Shown here: piece after piece, positions 55,569-64,000 of the stretch
Layout: every line of letters begins with the position of its first letter
How positions within the stretch are numbered: the first letter of the stretch is position 1
Source: Geopseudomonas aromaticivorans
GTDB taxonomy: Bacteria > Pseudomonadota > Gammaproteobacteria > Pseudomonadales > Pseudomonadaceae
Reading direction: 5' to 3'
Assembly: GCF_019097855.1 (NCBI RefSeq)
Contig: NZ_JAHRGL010000017.1
Coordinates: forward strand, 36,613 to 100,612
DNA length: 64,000 nucleotides
Position numbers and translations under genes: made by a program
The notes under the pieces: generated by a model
Told to the model about the DNA's origin: nothing
What the model saw: the letters and a program-made list of their open reading frames with translations, nothing else
Database searches by the model: none

Positions 55569-56474
55569 ATGCGCCTGCTGATCCTGGTGTTGTGCAGTCT
55601 GCTGACGCTTGGCCAGGTCGCGCAGGCGCAGGTTCGACCGTTCGATGACATCGTCGCCTCGGGTGCGCTCAGGGTGGCGGTGTACGAGAACTTCCCGCCC
55701 TACAGCTTCCAGCAGGACGGCCAGCCGCGCGGCGTGGATGTCGAGTTGGCGCAGAAGCTGGCCGACAGCCAGGGCCTCAAGCTGGAGCTGCTGTGGATCG
55801 CGGCGGGCGAGAAGCTCGACGACGACCTGCGCAACTTCATCTGGAAGGGCCACTACCTGCGTCCCGAGGTGCTTGCCGACGTGATGCTGCGGGTGCCCTA
55901 CGACCGCAACTACGCCTTCAAGCGCAACGAACTGGGCGAGCTGGTCAACGAACGGGTGGTGATGTTCGCTCCCTACCAGCGCGAGTGCTGGCAGGTCGCC
56001 CATGACACCCGACGGCTCAAGGAAGTGCCCAGCGTCGCGGTGTTCGGCTACCACCCGATCGGCGTCGAGCTGGAGAGCGTGCCGTCGTTCTACATGAGTT
56101 CGGTATTCGGCGGGCGGATGAGCCGCAACACCCGTCACTACCCCTCGCCGCCGCAGGCCTTTGCGGCGATGCGCGAGGGCAAGGTGGACGCGGTGATGGC
56201 CATGCGCGGCGAGATCGACTGGCTGCTGCACGAGGCGCACGACCCGCAGCTCAAGGCGGCGGCCAACGCCTACCCGGAGATGGGGCGCCAGCAGTGGGAC
56301 ATCGGCATGGCCGTGCACGAGAGCAACCGCCAGCTGGCCTATGCGCTGGAGGGCGGGCTGGAGGAACTGATCGGCTCCGGCGAGCTTGCGGCGATCTACG
56401 CCCGCTACGGCCTGCGCTACGAGGTGCCGGAGCTGTACGAGGGCGAGGTGCAGGCGCAGACCCACGGCGAGTGA
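55569..56474 (+). CDS. Extracellular solute-binding protein, quinoprotein-associated
   Basis: 301 residues with a signal peptide (RLLILVLCSLLTLGQVAQA) and a family-3-type binding fold (GALRVAVYENFPPYSFQQDGQPRGVDVELAQKLADSQGL, in parts; ELIGSGELAAIYARYGL). It lies in the same place as PP_2676 in the P. putida ped cluster and resembles MoxJ/XoxJ-type partner proteins, which assist quinoprotein dehydrogenases rather than import. That role is inferred. Confidence 0.85.
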   Translation: MRLLILVLCSLLTLGQVAQAQVRPFDDIVASGALRVAVYENFPPYSFQQDGQPRGVDVELAQKLADSQGLKLELLWIAAGEKLDDDLRNFIWKGHYLRPEVLADVMLRVPYDRNYAFKRNELGELVNERVVMFAPYQRECWQVAHDTRRLKEVPSVAVFGYHPIGVELESVPSFYMSSVFGGRMSRNTRHYPSPPQAFAAMREGKVDAVMAMRGEIDWLLHEAHDPQLKAAANAYPEMGRQQWDIGMAVHESNRQLAYALEGGLEELIGSGELAAIYARYGLRYEVPELYEGEVQAQTHGE

Positions 56475-56483
56475 GCAGGCCGC

Positions 56484-56596
56484 CGATCGCTCCCACGCTC
56501 CCGCGTGGGAGTGCCTGTGGGGACGCTCCGCGTCCCGGGATGCCGGGCGCAGGAGCGCCCAGCGGGATCGGTACCCACGCCGGAGCGTGGGCACCA
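56484..56596. repeat. Pseudomonas repeat with CCCACGCTCC...GCGTGGGAG arms
   Basis: Starts CTCCCACGCTCCCGCGTGGGAG and ends CCCACGCCGGAGCGTGGG, with a second hairpin (GCGCAGGAGCGCCC) between. Separates the binding-protein gene from the SoxYZ-like gene. The type is common between genes of Pseudomonas. Distinct from the GGTGCGC family. Confidence 0.65.
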
Positions 56597-56626
56597 TCAG
56601 TTGATGCAGACAGCAGGAGGCAGGCA

Positions 56627-57382
56627 ATGACCATCCGTAGCATGGGCCTGGCATTGGGCTGGCTGTTATTGAGCAGCCCGGCCTGGGCCGGCGAGACCGA
56701 TCCGCTGCAGTCGGCGATGTGGAGCTTCCACCAGACGCGCTTCCTCGGCGAGGCGCCCTACGAGTTCGACGAGCGGGTGGTGCTGACGGCGCCGCCGTTC
56801 GCCGAGGACTCGCGGCAGGTGCCGATCAGCATCGACGCCACGGCGCTGGGCCGCGAGGTGGTGCGCATCGTCGCCTGGGCCGAGCTCAATCCGATCCCGC
56901 ACATCTTCACCTTCTTCCCCAGCGGGCCGGTGGCGCCGCGCATCGCCTTGAACATCCGCGTCGAGCAGTCCACGCCGATCCGCGCCGCGGTGCTGACCCG
57001 CGATGGCACCTGGCACGTCGGCTCGACCCGCATCGACGCTGCCGGCGGCGGCTGCACTGCGCCGAGCGCGGTACGCGCCCAGGCCGGCTGGGAGGAGCAC
57101 CTCGGCGAGGTGTTCGGCGCGCGCTTCCCGCAGGGCGACGGCAACCGCCTGCGCCTGCGCATCTCGCACCCGATGGACAATGGCCTCTCCGGCGGCATTC
57201 CCGAGTTCTTCATCGAGCGCGCCGAGCTGCGCGGCGCGGCCGACGAGGTGCTGGCCAGCCTGGAGCTGCATCCCTCGGTCAGCGAGAACCCGACCCTGAC
57301 CCTGCAGCTGGGCGGGCAGGACGCCGGCCAGCACCTGTGGCTGCGCGACAACAACGGCAACGAGTTCGAGGCGGCGTTCTGA
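56627..57382 (+). CDS. Quinoprotein dehydrogenase-associated SoxYZ-like carrier
   Basis: A 251-residue secreted protein: signal peptide (GLALGWLLLSSPAWAG), a SoxY-like domain (about 25-150; VPISIDATALGREVVRIVAWAELNPIPHIFTFFP, in parts; AAGGGCTAPS with the carrier cysteine) and a C-terminal SoxZ-like domain (about 160-250; ISHPMDNGLSGG, HLWLRDNNGNEFE). It belongs with the metallohydrolase downstream as a proposed relay to quinoprotein dehydrogenases. GGAGG before the ATG at 56627. Confidence 0.88.
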   Translation: MTIRSMGLALGWLLLSSPAWAGETDPLQSAMWSFHQTRFLGEAPYEFDERVVLTAPPFAEDSRQVPISIDATALGREVVRIVAWAELNPIPHIFTFFPSGPVAPRIALNIRVEQSTPIRAAVLTRDGTWHVGSTRIDAAGGGCTAPSAVRAQAGWEEHLGEVFGARFPQGDGNRLRLRISHPMDNGLSGGIPEFFIERAELRGAADEVLASLELHPSVSENPTLTLQLGGQDAGQHLWLRDNNGNEFEAAF

Positions 57383-57397
57383 GTGGCCCGTGATCGT

Positions 57398-57469
57398 GGT
57401 GCGCGCGGCGCACCCTACGGATCGGGTCTGCAAAGGACCGAAGTGCACGTAGGGTGCGCCATGCGCACC
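57398..57469. repeat. REP-like repeat R6, 2 facing units, inside the ped operon
   Basis: GGTGCGCGCGGCGCACCCTAC and GTAGGGTGCGCCATGCGCACC in the 110-base gap between the SoxYZ-like carrier and the metallohydrolase. Confidence 0.9.
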
Positions 57470-57492
57470 GATCACACCGGAAAGGAGGCACC

Positions 57493-58431
57493 ATGCGTCT
57501 GTTCAGCCTGCTTGTGGCGACTATCCTCAGCCTGCCGCTGGCGGCGGCCGAGCCGAGCTATGACCTGCAGCCCCGGCAGATCGCCGCGGACACCTGGCTG
57601 CTCGAGGGCAGCACGGAAAACTTCGCGGCGAGCAACGGCGGCAACATCGTCAACGTGGCGTTCATCGTCACCGAGGCCGGCGTGGTACTGATCGACACCG
57701 GCATCTCGAAACGCTACGGCGAGGCCCTGCGCGCCGCCATCGGCCGGGTCACCGACAGGCCGATCGCCCTGGTGATCAACACCCACCACCACCCCGACCA
57801 CGTGTTCGGCAACCAGGCCTTCAGCGACGTGCCGATCGCCGCGCTGGCGCACACCCGCGAGCTGCTGGCCGAGCAGGGCGCGGCCTTTGCCGACAACATG
57901 TACCGCCTGCTCGGCGACTGGATGCGCGGCACCGAGGTGCTGCTGCCCGGCGAGACGCTGGAGCCCGGCGTGCGCGAGATCGGCGGCCACCGCCTGCAGC
58001 TGCTGGCCTTCAGCGGCCACACCGGCGCCGACCTGGCGATCCTCGACCAGACCACCGGCGTGCTGTTCGCCGCCGACCTGGTGTTCTACCAGCGCGCCCT
58101 GACCACCCCGCAGACGCCGGGGCTGGACGTCTGGCTGAGTGATCTGGATGCGCTGGAGAAACTGCCCTACCGGCTGCTGGTGCCCGGCCACGGCCCGGTG
58201 ACCGCCGGCCGTGAGCCCTTCGTGCAGATGCGCGACTACCTCGGCTGGCTCGACGGCCTGCTGCGCGCGGCGGTGGCCCAGGGCCAGGACATGAACGAGG
58301 CGATGCGCACGCCGATTCCCGCGCGCTTCGCCGGCATCAGCCAGGCCCGCTTCGAGCTGACCCGCACGGTCAGCCACCTGTACCCGAAATACGAGGCCAG
58401 GGTGTTCCAGAGGATCGACCGGCAGGATTAA
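57493..58431 (+). CDS. Quinoprotein relay system zinc metallohydrolase
   Basis: A 312-residue secreted MBL-fold protein: signal peptide (RLFSLLVATILSLPLAAA), zinc motif NTHHHPDHVFGN, FSGHTGADLAI and LVPGHGPVTAG. It belongs to the SoxH-related hydrolases encoded with quinoprotein dehydrogenases. Periplasmic; the true substrate is unknown. GGAGG lies close to the ATG. The preceding gene encodes its likely partner. Confidence 0.9.
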   Translation: MRLFSLLVATILSLPLAAAEPSYDLQPRQIAADTWLLEGSTENFAASNGGNIVNVAFIVTEAGVVLIDTGISKRYGEALRAAIGRVTDRPIALVINTHHHPDHVFGNQAFSDVPIAALAHTRELLAEQGAAFADNMYRLLGDWMRGTEVLLPGETLEPGVREIGGHRLQLLAFSGHTGADLAILDQTTGVLFAADLVFYQRALTTPQTPGLDVWLSDLDALEKLPYRLLVPGHGPVTAGREPFVQMRDYLGWLDGLLRAAVAQGQDMNEAMRTPIPARFAGISQARFELTRTVSHLYPKYEARVFQRIDRQD

Positions 58432-58500
58432 GCTGCGCCGCGGCCCGGACGATGCGGGCCTTCCCTGGTCTTTCGCCATTCCCCCTCAGGAGAATCCCCC

Positions 58501-59508
58501 ATGCAGGTCATCAGGCTCCAGGCGCCCGGCGGTCTCGACCGCTTCCAACTGCACGACGAGCAGGACCCGGGGCAGCCCGGCGCCGGCGAGATCCGCGTGC
58601 GGGTCCGCGCCAGTTCGCTCAACTACCACGACTACCTGATCGCCTCGGGGGCCTGGCCGGCCGCCGACGGGCGCATCCCGCTGTCGGATGCCGGCGGCGT
58701 GGTCGAGGCGGTGGGCGCGGGCGTCAGCGAGTTCGCGGTGGGCGATCACGTGCTGTCCTGCTTCTTCCCGCGCTGGCAGGACGGCCCACCGACGGTGAGC
58801 GACTTCGCCGAGGTGCCGGGCGACGGCTGGGACGGCTATGCCCGCGAGCTGGTGGTGTGTCCGGCAAGCTGGTTCACCCGCGCGCCGCAGGGCTACAGCC
58901 ATGCCGAGGCCGCGACCCTGACCACCGCCGGGCTGACGGCCTGGCGCGCACTGGTGGTCAACGGCGGCCTCAAGGCCGGCGACAGCGTGCTGGTGCTCGG
59001 CAGCGGCGGGGTGTCGATCTTCGCCCTGCAGTTCGCCAAGGCGATGGGCGCCACCGTGCTGGCCACCTCGTCGTCCGACGCCAAGCTGGCGAGCATGCGC
59101 GAGCTGGGCGCCGACCATTGCATCAACTACCGGCAGACCCCCGAGTGGGGCGCGGCGGTGCGCGAGCTGACCGGCGGGCGCGGCGTCGACCACGTCATCG
59201 AGGTCGGCGGGCCGGGCACCCTGGCGCAGTCGATCAGCGCGGTGCGCACCGGCGGGCACATCGCCCTGATCGGCGTGCTGACCGGGCATGCCGGCGAGGT
59301 GCCGACCACCCAGCTGATGGCCAAGCAGGCGCGCCTGCAGGGCCTGATCGTCGGCAGCCGCCGCGAGCAGGTCGACATGGTCCGCGCCATCGACGCCATC
59401 GGCCTGCGCCCGGTGATCGACCGCCGCTTCGCCCTGGCCGACATCGGCGCGGCGTTCCGCCACCAGGAAAGCGGCGCCCACCTCGGCAAGATCTGCCTCG
59501 AGTTCTGA
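58501..59508 (+). CDS. NAD(P)-dependent alcohol dehydrogenase, MDR superfamily
   Basis: A 335-residue cytoplasmic medium-chain dehydrogenase/reductase: LNYHDYLIASG, GGVVEAVGAGV, ATLTTAGLTAWRAL and the cofactor loop VLGSGGVS (about 162-169). The catalytic-zinc cysteine of classical alcohol dehydrogenases is replaced (NYHD), so it is probably a zinc-independent quinone-oxidoreductase-like member. It sits between the relay hydrolase and pedH, where P. putida has no such gene as far as I know. AGGAG precedes the ATG at 58501. Confidence 0.88.
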   Translation: MQVIRLQAPGGLDRFQLHDEQDPGQPGAGEIRVRVRASSLNYHDYLIASGAWPAADGRIPLSDAGGVVEAVGAGVSEFAVGDHVLSCFFPRWQDGPPTVSDFAEVPGDGWDGYARELVVCPASWFTRAPQGYSHAEAATLTTAGLTAWRALVVNGGLKAGDSVLVLGSGGVSIFALQFAKAMGATVLATSSSDAKLASMRELGADHCINYRQTPEWGAAVRELTGGRGVDHVIEVGGPGTLAQSISAVRTGGHIALIGVLTGHAGEVPTTQLMAKQARLQGLIVGSRREQVDMVRAIDAIGLRPVIDRRFALADIGAAFRHQESGAHLGKICLEF

Positions 59509-59608
59509 GTCCCGCTCGGCGCGGGAGCGACCTCCCGCGCCCGCTCCGGATGGCCCGCGTTTGGCGGCTGTCCGCTGCCCGGCGCGTGCTTGCTGCGCCG
59601 GGTATTGC

Positions 59609-59618
59609 TACCAAGGAA
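59609..59618 (+). promoter_or_regulatory. TACCAA-type box upstream of pedH
   Basis: TACCAAGGAA, framed by TGCT/AGCA arms (59606-59621), 112 bases before the pedH start. No clear -10 at the distance seen for the other boxes. A separate perfect hairpin CCGGGAA-AAA-TTCCCGG lies in the leader at 59683-59699. Confidence 0.55.
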
Positions 59619-59729
59619 GCATGTCTTTGCTCCCCGCGATCAATTGTTGCGCTACCCCCTGCGGCGAAGAATTCACTGCAGACCGGGAAAAATTCCCGGC
59701 AATAACAATGAACCCGCAGAGGTAGCCGT

Positions 59730-61514
59730 ATGAAGCACTCCGGTCTCACCCATACTTTCGCCAGGACCACCTTGGGCCTTGCGCTGGCACTGTCCGGCCT
59801 GTCCGCCTGGGCCGTCACCGACGACGACATCCTCAAGGACGCGCAGACCCCCGGCGAGGTCGTCACCAACGGTCTCGGCCTGCAGGGCCAGCGCTACAGC
59901 CCCATGGATACCCTCAACGCCGACAACGTCACCCAGCTGCGTCCGGTGTGGGCCTTCTCCTTCGGCGGCGAGAAGCAGCGCGGCCAGCAGGCCCAGCCGC
60001 TGGTCAAGGATGGCGTGATGTACATGACCGCCTCCTACTCGCGGGTGTTCGCGGTGGATGCGAAAACCGGCAAGGAGCTGTGGCAGTACGACGCGCGCCT
60101 GCCCGACGGCATCATGCCGTGCTGCGACGTGATCAACCGCGGTGTCGCCCTGTACGACAACCTGGTGATCTTCGGCACCCTCGACGCCAAGCTGGTGGCG
60201 CTGGACAAGGACTCCGGCAAGGTGGTGTGGAAGAAGACCGTGGCCGACTACAAGGCCGGCTACTCGATCACCGCGGCACCGCTGGTGGTCAACGGCAAGC
60301 TGATCACCGGCGTGTCCGGCGGCGAGTTCGGCGTGGTCGGCAAGATCGAGGCCTACAACCCGAAGAACGGCGAGCTGCTGTGGACCCGGCCGACAGTGGA
60401 AGGCCACATGGGCTACGTCTACAAGGACGGCAAGCCGGTCGAGCACGGCATCACCGGCGGCGAAGCCGGCAAGTCCTGGCCGGGCGACCTGTGGAAGACC
60501 GGCGGCGCGGCGCCGTGGCTGGGCGGTTACTACGACCCGGAAACCAACCAGCTGCTGTTCGGTACCGGCAACCCGTCGCCGTGGAACTCGCACCTGCGTC
60601 CGGGCGACAACCTGTACTCCTCCTCGCGTCTGGCGCTGAACCCGGACGACGGCACTATCAAGTGGCACTTCCAGTCCACCCCGCACGACGGCTGGGACTA
60701 CGACGGCGTCAACGAGCTGGTGTCGTTCAACTACCAGGAAGGCGGCAAGACCATCAAGGCAGCCGGTACCGCCGACCGCAACGGCTTCTTCTACGTGCTT
60801 GACCGCACCAACGGCAAGTTCATCCGTGGCTTCCCGTTCGTCGACAAGATCACCTGGGCCAAGGGCCTGGATAAGGACGGCCGGCCGATCTACAACGAGG
60901 ACAACCGTCCGGGCAAGCCGGGCGATACCGGCGCGCAGGGCAAGACGGTGACCGTGGCGCCGTCGTTCCTCGGTGGCAAGAACTGGATGCCGATGGCCTA
61001 CAGCCAGGACACCGGGTTGTTCTACGTGCCGTCCAACGAGTGGAGCATGGACATCTGGAACGAGGGTACCGCCTACAAGAAGGGCGCGGCCTACCTCGGC
61101 GCCGGCTTCACCATCCACCCGCTCAACGAGGACTACATCGGCGTGCTGCGCGCCATCGACCCGAAGACCGGCAAGGAAGTCTGGCGCTACAAGAACTACG
61201 CGCCGCTGTGGGGCGGCGTGCTGGCCACCAAGGGCAACCTGGTGTTCACCGGCAACCCGGAAGGCTTCCTGATGGCCTTCGACGCCAAGACCGGCAAGAA
61301 ACTCTACGAGTTCAACACCGGCTCGGGCGTGATCGGCTCGCCGATCACCTGGGAGATGGACGGCGAGCAGTACGTCTCCGTGCTGTCCGGCTGGGGTGGT
61401 GCGGTGCCGCTGTGGGGCGGCGAGGTAGCCAAGCGCATCAAGGACTTCAACCAGGGCGGCATGGTTTGGACCTTCAAGCTGCCCAAGGAAATGGCGGCAG
61501 TCGCCAAGCGCTGA
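59730..61514 (+). CDS. pedH: PQQ-dependent alcohol dehydrogenase, lanthanide (PedH) type
   Basis: A 594-residue periplasmic quinoprotein that oxidises ethanol and other alcohols to aldehydes with PQQ and a metal ion. Signal peptide [17 protein letters not shown]-contacting vicinal disulfide Cys131-Cys132 in MPCCDV; tryptophan-docking propeller repeats ([28 protein letters not shown]). The metal site reads WDYDG: catalytic Asp323 plus Asp325, the extra Asp that marks lanthanide-dependent enzymes such as PedH; calcium enzymes have Ser or Ala there. A terminator follows. Its usual calcium-type partner gene is absent upstream of pedF. Confidence 0.92.
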   Translation: MKHSGLTHTFARTTLGLALALSGLSAWAVTDDDILKDAQTPGEVVTNGLGLQGQRYSPMDTLNADNVTQLRPVWAFSFGGEKQRGQQAQPLVKDGVMYMTASYSRVFAVDAKTGKELWQYDARLPDGIMPCCDVINRGVALYDNLVIFGTLDAKLVALDKDSGKVVWKKTVADYKAGYSITAAPLVVNGKLITGVSGGEFGVVGKIEAYNPKNGELLWTRPTVEGHMGYVYKDGKPVEHGITGGEAGKSWPGDLWKTGGAAPWLGGYYDPETNQLLFGTGNPSPWNSHLRPGDNLYSSSRLALNPDDGTIKWHFQSTPHDGWDYDGVNELVSFNYQEGGKTIKAAGTADRNGFFYVLDRTNGKFIRGFPFVDKITWAKGLDKDGRPIYNEDNRPGKPGDTGAQGKTVTVAPSFLGGKNWMPMAYSQDTGLFYVPSNEWSMDIWNEGTAYKKGAAYLGAGFTIHPLNEDYIGVLRAIDPKTGKEVWRYKNYAPLWGGVLATKGNLVFTGNPEGFLMAFDAKTGKKLYEFNTGSGVIGSPITWEMDGEQYVSVLSGWGGAVPLWGGEVAKRIKDFNQGGMVWTFKLPKEMAAVAKR

Positions 61515-61530
61515 TCGTCAGGGGGTAAAA

Positions 61531-61562
61531 CAGGGCCGGCATGATTGCCGGCCCTGTCGTTT
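61531..61562 (+). terminator. Rho-independent terminator after pedH
   Basis: An 11-base perfect stem CAGGGCCGGCA with TGCCGGCCCTG and a TGAT loop, followed by TCGTTT. Starts 16 bases after the stop. Confidence 0.85.
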
Positions 61563-61620
61563 GTGCCGCCGCTGGCCGCGCCTGTCGCGGGGCCGGCGTC
61601 CCGACTTTTCGCCTGCCGGC

Positions 61621-61647
61621 TAAAGTCGGGCGGCAAATGGCCGATGA
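61621..61647 (+). promoter_or_regulatory. FliA (sigma-28) promoter for the chemoreceptor
   Basis: TAAA at 61621-61624, exactly 15 bases, then GCCGATGA at 61640-61647, one mismatch from the flagellar sigma consensus TAAA-N15-GCCGATAA. The chemoreceptor ATG is about 170 bases downstream. The rest of the 61563-61818 stretch shows no gene. Confidence 0.8.
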
Positions 61648-61818
61648 ATGGATACGCGGTCCTGCGCCTGTGCGGGTCACTGCACGCTGCAGGCAGGCAG
61701 TGGCTGATGGGCCGCGATAATTACAAGAACAATGCCGGTGCCGCCCGGCGCTCAGGATGGAGGCTCGCGCGCCGCTGTCGTGGCGCCGCAGGCGGTCCGC
61801 CTCCCGTGAGGATTCCCC

Positions 61819-63423
61819 ATGTCGTCCGTCGCTTCCCGCTGTGCCCTCATGCGTCTGCTGCAGGGCGGCATCGCCGCGCTGCTGGTCGCTGCCCAGACCC
61901 TGGGCTGGCTGCCTCTCTGGCTGTGTCTCGGCGTGCTGATCCTGCTGCCCTGGGTGCCGGTGGCCTGGCGCCGCTGGCGCTGTGCCAGCGGCCTGCCGGC
62001 GGCCGTCGATGTCGACCGGCTGGCCCGCGAGCTGTCCTTCTCGGTCAGCCACAACGCCCTGTCGGCGGCGGGCGTGGCCTATTCGGTGCAGCACCTGGCC
62101 GCCCGCGGCGAGTCGCAGGTCGATGCCGCCGAGCGCATCGTCGGCAGTGCCGAGGTGATGATCGCCACCGAGGCGCAGACCTCCGCGCTCAGCCGCCAGG
62201 CGGTGGACGCCGCCATCGAGGCGCGGCAGAGCAGCGATGCCGGGCGCCGCGTGCTGGGCGCCACCATCGGCCGCATGCACCAGTTGCGCCAGCAGGCCGC
62301 GACCAGCCGCGAGCTGATCGAGGAGCTGAACCGGCGCAGCGAGGAGATCCAGCGGGTTACCGGGGTGATCCAGTCGATCGCCAGCCAGACCAACCTGCTG
62401 GCGCTCAACGCTGCGATCGAAGCGGCGCGGGCCGGCGAGCACGGCCGCGGCTTCGCAGTGGTGGCCGGCGAGGTGCGCAGCCTGGCCGGGCGCACGTCCT
62501 CGGCCACCGCCGAGGTTGGCCACATGATCGAGGACATCCAGCGGCATACCGGCGAGGTGGTCGAGCGTATCCGTCAGCTGTCCGGCGAGCTGGTCACCGG
62601 GGTGACCGAGGTGGAGCGCGCCGGCCAGCATCTGGACAGCATTGCCGGCCTGGCTGCCGGCGTTGAGCAGCAGATCAGCGAGATCTCTGCCGGCTCGGAG
62701 AACAATCGTCGCCAGCTCGGCAGCCTGTTCGAGGCGGTAGCGCAGATGCGCCGCGATCTGGCCGTCAGCGAGGAGCAGACCCGGCGCCTCGAGGGCGAGG
62801 CGACCAAGCTGGAGGAGCTGACCGAAACCATCAGCGAGCAACTGGCCGCGGTGGCGCTGGACGACTACCACCAGCGCGTCTACGACCTGGCCCGCGAAGG
62901 CGCCGCAGAGATCAGCCGGCAGTTCGAGGCTGCGATCCGCAGCGGGCGTATCGGCCTGGACGATCTGTTCGACCGCAACTACCAGCCGATTGCCGGCACC
63001 CAGCCGCCGAAGTATCGCACCCGCTTCGACCGCTTCACCGACGAGGTGTTGCCGGCGATCCAGGAGGCGCTGCTGCAGCGCCACGAGGGCATGGTGTTCG
63101 CCATCGCCTGCACCCCGGACGGCTACGTGCCGACCCACAACCGGGCATTCAGCCAGGCGCTCACCGGCGATGCCGAGGTGGACATGCACCACAGCCGCAG
63201 CAAGCGACTGTTCACCGACCGCACCGGCATCCGCTGCGGCAGCCACCAGCAGGCGCTGCTGATGCAGACCTATACCCGCGATACCGGCGAGCTGATGCAC
63301 GACCTGTCGGTGCCGATCTTCATCCAGGGCCGCCACTGGGGCGGCCTGCGCCTGGGCTACCAGCCGCAAACCGCGCTGGCCGGCGCGGCCCGGTCGCTCG
63401 AGGGTGATCGCGCGGCGGCCTGA
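61819..63423 (+). CDS. Methyl-accepting chemotaxis protein with C-terminal sensor-like domain
   Basis: 534 residues. Two closely spaced hydrophobic segments at about 10-45 leave almost no periplasmic part. The signalling hairpin tip is [39 protein letters not shown] (in parts; about 190-230). Unusually, the signalling region comes before a C-terminal domain (about 350-515; [58 protein letters not shown]), which must be cytoplasmic. It probably senses a cytoplasmic or redox cue. GAGGATTCCCC precedes the ATG. Confidence 0.9.
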   Translation: MSSVASRCALMRLLQGGIAALLVAAQTLGWLPLWLCLGVLILLPWVPVAWRRWRCASGLPAAVDVDRLARELSFSVSHNALSAAGVAYSVQHLAARGESQVDAAERIVGSAEVMIATEAQTSALSRQAVDAAIEARQSSDAGRRVLGATIGRMHQLRQQAATSRELIEELNRRSEEIQRVTGVIQSIASQTNLLALNAAIEAARAGEHGRGFAVVAGEVRSLAGRTSSATAEVGHMIEDIQRHTGEVVERIRQLSGELVTGVTEVERAGQHLDSIAGLAAGVEQQISEISAGSENNRRQLGSLFEAVAQMRRDLAVSEEQTRRLEGEATKLEELTETISEQLAAVALDDYHQRVYDLAREGAAEISRQFEAAIRSGRIGLDDLFDRNYQPIAGTQPPKYRTRFDRFTDEVLPAIQEALLQRHEGMVFAIACTPDGYVPTHNRAFSQALTGDAEVDMHHSRSKRLFTDRTGIRCGSHQQALLMQTYTRDTGELMHDLSVPIFIQGRHWGGLRLGYQPQTALAGAARSLEGDRAAA

Positions 63424-63477
63424 AGCGGGGCGGGGCGGCGGTCTTGCGCTTTGGCCGGGTGCGTGCCAACTTTCAGC

Positions 63478-63501
63478 GCTCGTTACTACCAAATAACGAG
63501 C
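63478..63501 (+). promoter_or_regulatory. TACCAA-type box inside a perfect 8-base inverted repeat, upstream of pedI
   Basis: GCTCGTTA (63478-63485) and TAACGAGC (63494-63501) enclose CTACCAAA; the box itself is TACCAAATAA at 63487-63496. A GCCAAC half-site lies about 23 bases upstream. The start of the aldehyde dehydrogenase is 115 bases downstream. Confidence 0.6.
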
Positions 63502-63615
63502 TTCTGCATTCCAACGGCGCATACCGACGCCGTGCGCTGGCTGACACCATCAACCCACAGTCCGCGCAGAACCAGAACCAGTCCGGACCGCAACAATAAA
63601 AGAGAGGCCATGAGC

Positions 63616-64000
63616 ATGATCTACGCACAACCGGGTACCGCTGGCGCCATCCTTTCCCTCAAGCCGCGCTACGGCAACTTCATCAATGGTGAGTTCGTCG
63701 CGCCGGTCAAGGGCCAGTACTTCACCAACACCACGCCGGTCACCGGCGAAGCCATCGGCGAATTCCCGCGCTCCGATGCCGCCGACATCGAGCTGGCGCT
63801 GGACGCCGCCCATGCCGCCGCCGACGCCTGGGGCCGCACCTCGGTGCAGGACCGCTCCAACCTGCTGCTGAAAATCGCCGACCGCATCGAGCAGAACCTC
63901 GAACTGCTCGCCGTCGCCGAGACCTGGGACAACGGCAAGGCCGTGCGCGAGACGCTGAACGCCGACGTGCCGCTGGCCGTCGACCACTTCCGCTACTACG
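63616..64000 (+). CDS. pedI: Aldehyde dehydrogenase, N-terminal part (window ends inside gene)
   Basis: First 128 codons only. [42 protein letters not shown] and [28 protein letters not shown] are typical of the ExaC/PedI NAD-dependent acetaldehyde dehydrogenases. It oxidises the aldehyde made by pedH. An ATG at 63610 is in frame; 63616 gives better Shine-Dalgarno spacing (AGAGG eight bases upstream). Its catalytic Cys lies beyond the window. Confidence 0.9.
   Translation, partial: MIYAQPGTAGAILSLKPRYGNFINGEFVAPVKGQYFTNTTPVTGEAIGEFPRSDAADIELALDAAHAAADAWGRTSVQDRSNLLLKIADRIEQNLELLAVAETWDNGKAVRETLNADVPLAVDHFRYY

Overview
The window is typical high-GC Pseudomonas chromosome. The evidence is gene content and order: PplR1/phrB light locus, hemH, upp, hpt, rsmC, NosP/NahK, an ErbR/PedR2-type regulator and a ped/exa alcohol-oxidation locus. 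There are also many short GC-rich palindromic repeats and a REP-associated transposase. I see no rRNA, tRNA, CRISPR array, prophage or replication origin.

1-9.4 kb: a leftward, translationally coupled operon of eight genes (DUF523/DUF1722, MerR/LitR class II regulator, CPD photolyase, NTF2-like, SDR, flavin amine oxidase, DUF1365, Cfa-like methyltransferase). Two paired TGTACA-N12-TGTACA sites precede it, and a third pair lies in front of the neighbouring flavoprotein. This is the direct-repeat form described for the light-responsive PplR1 regulator of P. putida, so the region reads as a light/photo-oxidative-stress locus that repairs DNA and remodels membrane fatty acids.

9.4-24 kb: mostly housekeeping genes: a TIGR01777 epimerase, ferrochelatase, a Cache-GGDEF-EAL protein, an Hsp70-like ATPase, a YbhN-type membrane protein, upp, hpt, a SulP transporter, a GDT1-type Mn exporter behind a probable yybP-ykoY riboswitch, rsmC, a 2-hydroxyacid dehydrogenase and a LysE exporter.

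24-40 kb: envelope proteins (DUF1302, DUF3015, DUF4105, an OmpA lipoprotein, a porin), a glyoxalase-II-like hydrolase, an orphan pqqF, and an arsenosugar-type cluster (ArsS radical SAM, two glycosyltransferases, a TVP38-flavoprotein reductase fusion).

40-64 kb: alcohol oxidation. nosP-nahK, an ErbR/PedR2 response regulator, the PQQ-associated ABC system with its CXXCW protein, beta-propeller, Sel1 protein and binding protein, cytochrome c550 (pedF), a second binding protein, a SoxYZ-like carrier, a metallohydrolase, a PQQ alcohol dehydrogenase and the start of an aldehyde dehydrogenase. The PQQ dehydrogenase carries the Asp-x-Asp pair of lanthanide enzymes (PedH type), and no calcium-type pedE occurs at its usual place before pedF. 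A recurring TACCAA-type box precedes nosP-nahK, the CXXCW gene, the ABC-binding-protein/small-ORF divergence, pedF, pedH, pedI and the distant pqqF, suggesting one regulon. An accessory block (43.9-48.9 kb) of immunity-like proteins, a lysozyme inhibitor and a RAYT with its repeats separates nahK from the response regulator. A FliA-type promoter drives a chemoreceptor between pedH and pedI.
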